This document shows positions 60,385 through 64,000 of a stretch of DNA of 64,000 nt, in pieces. The DNA is from an uncultured Prevotella sp. (lineage in GTDB: Bacteria > Bacteroidota > Bacteroidia > Bacteroidales > Bacteroidaceae). The first letter of the stretch is position 1. Every line of letters begins with the position of its first letter. The stretch spans positions 227,609 to 291,608 of the forward strand of contig CAMUYR010000001.1 in NCBI GenBank assembly GCA_947164965.1, in the 5' to 3' direction. The notes beneath the pieces were generated by a model. That model searched no databases. It worked only from the letters and a program-made list of their open reading frames with translations, and was not told where the DNA came from. Both the position numbers and the translations under genes were made by a program.

Positions 60385-63150
60385 ATGGAAAAGCTATTCC
60401 TTTTAGACGCTTACGCGCTCATCTATCGTTCGTATTACGCATTCATCAAGAATCCGCGTATCAACTCAAAAGGCCTGAATACATCGGCTATTATGGGCTT
60501 TCTGAATACATTGCAGGAGGTACTCACCAAGGAACAACCTACACATCTAGGTGTAGCCTTCGATCCACATGGTCCTACTTTTCGTAGTGAGGCCTACCCT
60601 GCATATAAGGCGCAACGCGAAGCAACGCCAGAGGATATCAAGCAATCAGTACCTATTATCAAAGATTTATTGAAAGCCTGGAATATCCCTATTCTTGAGG
60701 TTGAAGGATTCGAGGCAGATGATGTGATTGGTACTTTAGCGACAAAAGCAGGTCAACAAGGTATCGAGACCTATATGCTGACTCCTGATAAGGATTATGG
60801 ACAACTGGTAAGAGATAACGTGTTTATCTATCGTCCTCGACACGGTGGTGGCTATGAAGTGATGGGTCCAGAAGAAGTGAAAGCAAAATATGCCATTCCA
60901 TCAACAGAAGCTGTCATCGATTTGTTGGCATTGATGGGTGACTCAGCTGATAACTTTCCTGGATGTCCAGGTGTTGGTGAGAAGACTGCTGTCAAACTGA
61001 TCAATGAATTTGGAACTGTAGAAGAATTGATTAGTCGTACTTCAGAAATCAAAGGAGCACTTCAGAAAAAAGTAGAGGAACATGTCGACGATATCAAGCT
61101 CTCGAAATTTCTGGCAACTATCAAAACGGATGTTCCCATCGAACTCAAGATGGACGAGTTGAAGGTTTCGCAACCCAACGATGCTGAACTCGCCAAACTC
61201 TTCGAAGAATTGGAGTTGAAGAGCCTTGCGAATAAAATTCTTAAAAAAAGTGAAGTAAAGCAAAAACCTGCTAATCAACAACTCGATCTCTTTGCAGAAT
61301 TTGCGCCCGAAGGGACGGATGAACCAAAATTCTCGAGTTTTGAGAGCCTAAAAACGGTACCTCACGAATACAAACTCGTTGATAATGAGGAAGATATAAA
61401 GAAAATTTATGACTTTTTTAGGACAAAAGATTTTCTCGTTCTAGATACGGAAACCACTTCAACCTCTGCAATTGATGCAGAATTGGTGGGTTTGAGCTTC
61501 TCTGTAGAGGAACATAAGGCATTTTATGTGCCCATTCCTGCCAATCGTGAAGAAGCGTTGCGAATTGTTAATATCTTTAAACCGCTCTATGAAGACGAGC
61601 ATATTTTGAAGATTGGACAAAATCTGAAGTACGATCTCGAGGTGTTGCGAAATTATGACATCGAACTGAAAGGTAAGATGTGGGACACGATGATAGCCCA
61701 CTATCTCATCCAACCAGAACTTCGTCATAATATGGATTATATGGCTGAGGTCTATCTGCATTATCAGACAATTCATATCGATGAGTTGATTGGACCTAAG
61801 GGTAAGAACCAGCGTTCGATGCGAGACCTCTCTCCTACCCTCGTCTATGAGTATGCTTGCGAGGATGCTGACATCACGTTGCAACTGAAAAACAAACTTG
61901 AACCAGAACTGAAGAAGTACGATTGCGAAGACCTCTTTTATAATATAGAGATGCCTTTGATGCCCGTTTTGGCTGAAATGGAGATGAATGGTGTCTGTCT
62001 GGATACACAATCGTTGGCTGAAACTAGCAAGCAGTTTACTGCTCGAATGAATGAAATCGAACAGCGAATCTATGAGTTGGCTGGCGAACATTTTAATATT
62101 GCATCGCCCAAACAAGTGGGTGAAATTCTGTTCGATAAACTCAAGATTGTCGAGAAGGCCAAGAAAACGAAGACAGGTCAGTATGTCACCTCTGAGGAAG
62201 TACTGCAACAACTGAAGAATAAGCATGAAATCGTGGCTGATATCTTAGAGCATCGTGGGTTGAAAAAGCTGATTGGTACCTATATCGATGCATTGCCCAA
62301 GCTGATAAACCAGCGTACTGGTCATATCCATACCTCTTTCAATCAGACGATTACAGCAACAGGACGTCTCTCGTCTTCTGATCCCAACCTTCAAAATATT
62401 CCCATTCGAGGTGAAGATGGAAAAGAGATTCGCAAGGCCTTTATTCCTGAACCAGGTTGTCTGTTCTTCTCTGCTGACTACAGCCAGATTGAGCTCCGCG
62501 TGATGGCTCATCTGTCGCAGGATCCGCAGATGATTGAAGTGTTCCGTGAAGGTAAAGATCTGCATGCTGCTACAGCTGCGAATATCTACAAAAAGCCCAT
62601 CGAAGAAGTGACTCGTGATGAACGCACCAAGTCGAAACGAGCCAATTTTGGTATCATTTATGGTATCACAGTCTTTGGTTTGGCTGAACGTTTGGATATC
62701 CCTCGCGAAGAAGCTAAGATGCTGATTGACGGATACTTCCAGACCTTCCCACAGGTACATGACTATATGGAACAGTCGAAGGAAACAGCTCGTCAGCAAG
62801 GTTACGTTACTACCCTCTTCGGACGTCGTCGTTATCTGCCGGATATCAATTCAGCCAATAGTGTTGTTCGTGGTTTTGCTGAGCGTAACGCCATCAATGC
62901 CCCGATTCAGGGCACCGCTGCAGACATCATCAAGGTTGCTATGATTCACATCTTCCAACGGTTTAAAGCAGAAGGAATCCGTTCAAAGATGATTCTTCAG
63001 GTACACGACGAACTCAACTTCTCCGTACTGCCTGAAGAGAAAGAAAAAGTAGAGCGTATCGTGATAGAAGAAATGCAGAACGCCTTCCAAATGCAAGTCC
63101 CCTTAGTCGCTGATTCCGGCTTTGGAGAGAACTGGCTCGAAGCACATTAA
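60385..63150 (+). CDS. polA: DNA polymerase I
   Basis: 921 residues from the ATG at 60385. All three domains are present. The 5'-3' exonuclease (residues 1-300) has LFLLDAYALIYRSYYAF, EADDVIGTLA and GDSADNFPGCPGVGEKTA. The proofreading domain (about 325-510) is intact, with FLVLDTETTS, NLKYDLEVL and YACEDADITLQ. The polymerase has FFSADYSQIELRVMAHLS, KRANFGIIYGITVFGLA and the final VHDE. It repairs DNA and removes Okazaki primers. A weak -7 box (TAATTTTAC) lies near 60355. Confidence 0.97.
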   Translation: MEKLFLLDAYALIYRSYYAFIKNPRINSKGLNTSAIMGFLNTLQEVLTKEQPTHLGVAFDPHGPTFRSEAYPAYKAQREATPEDIKQSVPIIKDLLKAWNIPILEVEGFEADDVIGTLATKAGQQGIETYMLTPDKDYGQLVRDNVFIYRPRHGGGYEVMGPEEVKAKYAIPSTEAVIDLLALMGDSADNFPGCPGVGEKTAVKLINEFGTVEELISRTSEIKGALQKKVEEHVDDIKLSKFLATIKTDVPIELKMDELKVSQPNDAELAKLFEELELKSLANKILKKSEVKQKPANQQLDLFAEFAPEGTDEPKFSSFESLKTVPHEYKLVDNEEDIKKIYDFFRTKDFLVLDTETTSTSAIDAELVGLSFSVEEHKAFYVPIPANREEALRIVNIFKPLYEDEHILKIGQNLKYDLEVLRNYDIELKGKMWDTMIAHYLIQPELRHNMDYMAEVYLHYQTIHIDELIGPKGKNQRSMRDLSPTLVYEYACEDADITLQLKNKLEPELKKYDCEDLFYNIEMPLMPVLAEMEMNGVCLDTQSLAETSKQFTARMNEIEQRIYELAGEHFNIASPKQVGEILFDKLKIVEKAKKTKTGQYVTSEEVLQQLKNKHEIVADILEHRGLKKLIGTYIDALPKLINQRTGHIHTSFNQTITATGRLSSSDPNLQNIPIRGEDGKEIRKAFIPEPGCLFFSADYSQIELRVMAHLSQDPQMIEVFREGKDLHAATAANIYKKPIEEVTRDERTKSKRANFGIIYGITVFGLAERLDIPREEAKMLIDGYFQTFPQVHDYMEQSKETARQQGYVTTLFGRRRYLPDINSANSVVRGFAERNAINAPIQGTAADIIKVAMIHIFQRFKAEGIRSKMILQVHDELNFSVLPEEKEKVERIVIEEMQNAFQMQVPLVADSGFGENWLEAH

Positions 63151-63162
63151 AACGGTGGGTTC

Positions 63163-63201
63163 ATTTTCTGACACTGTCATTTGTCAGAATTGTCAGAAAA
63201 T
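63163..63201 (+). terminator. Alternative hairpins after polA
   Basis: ATTTTCTGACA (63163-63173) can pair with TGTCAGAAAAT (63191-63201), or its TTCTGACA part with TGTCAGAA at 63182-63189. The T-run is poor, so it may be an mRNA end structure more than a strict terminator. Confidence 0.5.
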
Positions 63202-63216
63202 CAAGAAACTCATCAA

Positions 63217-63282
63217 TCAGCAACATGCCGTTTGGCTATCAACGATATTATGTTTCAATGGTCACGATATTACGTTTCTCTG
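63217..63282. repeat. Degenerate three-unit 22-bp array after polA
   Basis: GTTT recurs at 63230, 63252 and 63274, and ACGATATTA at 63242 and 63264, all at 22-bp spacing. The first unit is diverged. It lies between the convergent polA and methyltransferase genes. Confidence 0.6.
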
Positions 63283-63296
63283 CCCAGGGAAAAATA

Positions 63297-63833
63297 TTAG
63301 TCTCTTAAAATCAGTGACTCTGCGAACTTGTAGATAATGATACCTGTTGTTACAGAGACGTTCATAGAGTGTTTTGTACCAAGTTGAGGAATCTCTAAGC
63401 AACCATCTGAGGCGTCTACTACTTCCTGGTGGACGCCTTTTACTTCGTTACCCATCACTACAGCATATTTTAAGCCACGCTGAGGTACGAATGTCTGTAG
63501 TTTGGTACTATGTTCCACCTGCTCGACAGAAAGCACCGTATAGCCCAAGTTTTTGAGTTCTTCGACAGCCTCTAATGCAGTCTTAAAGTACTTCCAACTA
63601 ACACTTTCTTCAGCACCAAGCGCAGTCTTATGTATTTCCGTTGATGGAGGTGTCTGACAAATACCACACAGATAGACTGCTTCTACTCGAAAAGCATCAC
63701 ATGTACGAAAAACGCTGCCTATATTATACATTGATCGTACATCGTCCAATACCACTATTAATGGCAGCTTTTCAGCCTCACGATATTCCTCTACCGTCAG
63801 GCGCTTCATTTCTATGGTTCTTATCTTTCGCAT
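63297..63833 (-). CDS. SpoU/TrmH-family RNA 2'-O-methyltransferase
   Basis: 178 residues. The SPOUT knot motifs are LPLIVVLDDVRSMYNIGSVFRTCDAF (motif 1), YAVVMGNEVKGVHQEVVD (motif 2) and LEIPQLGTKHSMNVSVTTGIIIYKF (motif 3). It methylates a ribose in tRNA or rRNA. No N-terminal substrate-binding domain is present, so the target is not predictable. The start at 63833 is kept because MRKIRTIEMKRL matches how related proteins begin; ATG 63809 is possible. Confidence 0.92.
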   Translation of the reverse strand: MRKIRTIEMKRLTVEEYREAEKLPLIVVLDDVRSMYNIGSVFRTCDAFRVEAVYLCGICQTPPSTEIHKTALGAEESVSWKYFKTALEAVEELKNLGYTVLSVEQVEHSTKLQTFVPQRGLKYAVVMGNEVKGVHQEVVDASDGCLEIPQLGTKHSMNVSVTTGIIIYKFAESLILRD

Positions 63834-63836
63834 AAG

Positions 63837-63857
63837 TGTTGATAACTATGTGGATAA
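63837..63857 (-). promoter_or_regulatory. Paired DnaA-box-like sites
   Basis: On the minus strand TTATCCACA (63857-63849) is a perfect DnaA box and TTATCAACA (63845-63837) differs by one base, 12 bp apart. An AT-rich stretch follows to the window end. It may belong to oriC, but chance cannot be excluded. Confidence 0.45.
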
Positions 63858-63862
63858 CGTGT

Positions 63863-63871
63863 GCAAAGTTA
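63863..63871 (-). promoter_or_regulatory. -7 box of the RNA methyltransferase gene
   Basis: TAACTTTGC on the minus strand, 30 bases before the start at 63833. The DnaA-like sites fall between the box and the start codon. Confidence 0.65.
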
Positions 63872-63988
63872 CGAAATAAATCACAATTAATAATTCTATC
63901 GACACGAAGAAAGTTAATAATTAGCATAAATTGTAGGGTTTTCCTTCACTTTTCCACCGTTTTTTTAGGAAAAAAGATATAAACTTAT

Positions 63989-63997
63989 TAATTTTGC
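63989..63997 (+). promoter_or_regulatory. -7 box for a gene beyond the right edge
   Basis: TAATTTTGC ends 3 bases before the window end and should drive a plus-strand gene outside it. Confidence 0.5.
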
Positions 63998-64000
63998 ACC

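Noticed and set aside
61459..62226. A 255-codon open frame on the minus strand
   Set aside because: It is entirely opposite the polA proofreading and polymerase region and encodes no recognisable protein.
1..64000. Insertion sequences, prophage, tRNA or rRNA genes
   Set aside because: No transposase or integrase motifs, no att-like repeats next to a tRNA, and no cloverleaf or rRNA sequence was seen on either strand by eye; a covariance-model scan would settle the RNA part.

Overview
The window looks like chromosome from a Prevotella-like member of the Bacteroidota. The evidence is two SusC/SusD pairs, lipoproteins with Bacteroidota-type signal peptides, promoters of the -33 TTTG / -7 TAnnTTTGC type with no sigma70 hexamers, and families such as BACON-GH16, DUF2851, DUF3237, DUF4298, and PD40-like and DUF6057-like proteins. 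No rRNA, tRNA, transposase, phage gene or CRISPR array was seen. Family names come from reading the proteins, not from a database search.

Layout. 1-9786 (+) is a beta-glucan utilisation locus: SusC, SusD, a multi-domain surface glycan-binding lipoprotein, a BACON-GH16 endoglucanase and a GH5 lipoprotein. 9787-14000 holds luxS (+) and two minus-strand lipoprotein genes, a C11 clostripain-like peptidase and a 542-residue unknown. Both lipoprotein genes have the same 37-bp dyad element at the same distance from their promoters, and a probable small RNA lies between them. 14305-18398 (+) encodes a GH3 enzyme and a membrane-spanning regulator with a C-terminal HTH-like region. 18537-23190 (-) is a GH3-GH43 operon. 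23302-35470 (-) is a second SusC/SusD locus with no glycoside hydrolase. Instead it carries two tandem copies of a gene pair: a polytopic membrane protein, then a 495-residue beta-propeller-type lipoprotein with a CxxCH motif. This is my best candidate for an undescribed system.

35840-40547 (+) is a housekeeping-type operon: ABC ATPase, CobD-like PLP enzyme, DUF2851, hotdog thioesterase, dprA. 40544-47758 mixes single genes: CDF transporter, VanX-like dipeptidase, murQ, DUF3237, an AGCS symporter operon, an ECF sigma factor with a membrane partner, and DUF2461. 47868-51399 (-) is the fumarate reductase/succinate dehydrogenase operon frdCAB. 51607-63150 (+) is largely a core block: isomerase-fold protein, mnmG, apt, uvrC, dtd, MazG-like, deoC, polA, with a polyprenyl synthase on the minus strand. 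A SpoU-type methyltransferase (-) ends the window.

Two parS-like palindromes flank apt, and DnaA-box-like sequences lie at the right end, so the right part probably lies near the replication origin.

Four intergenic regions (14010, 46806, 57167 and 63217) hold short arrays with unrelated sequences but the same 22-bp period. Several genes (ABC ATPase, mnmG, dtd, the 16707 regulator) have the -7 box only 3-7 bases before the ATG, so their mRNAs are probably leaderless or nearly so.
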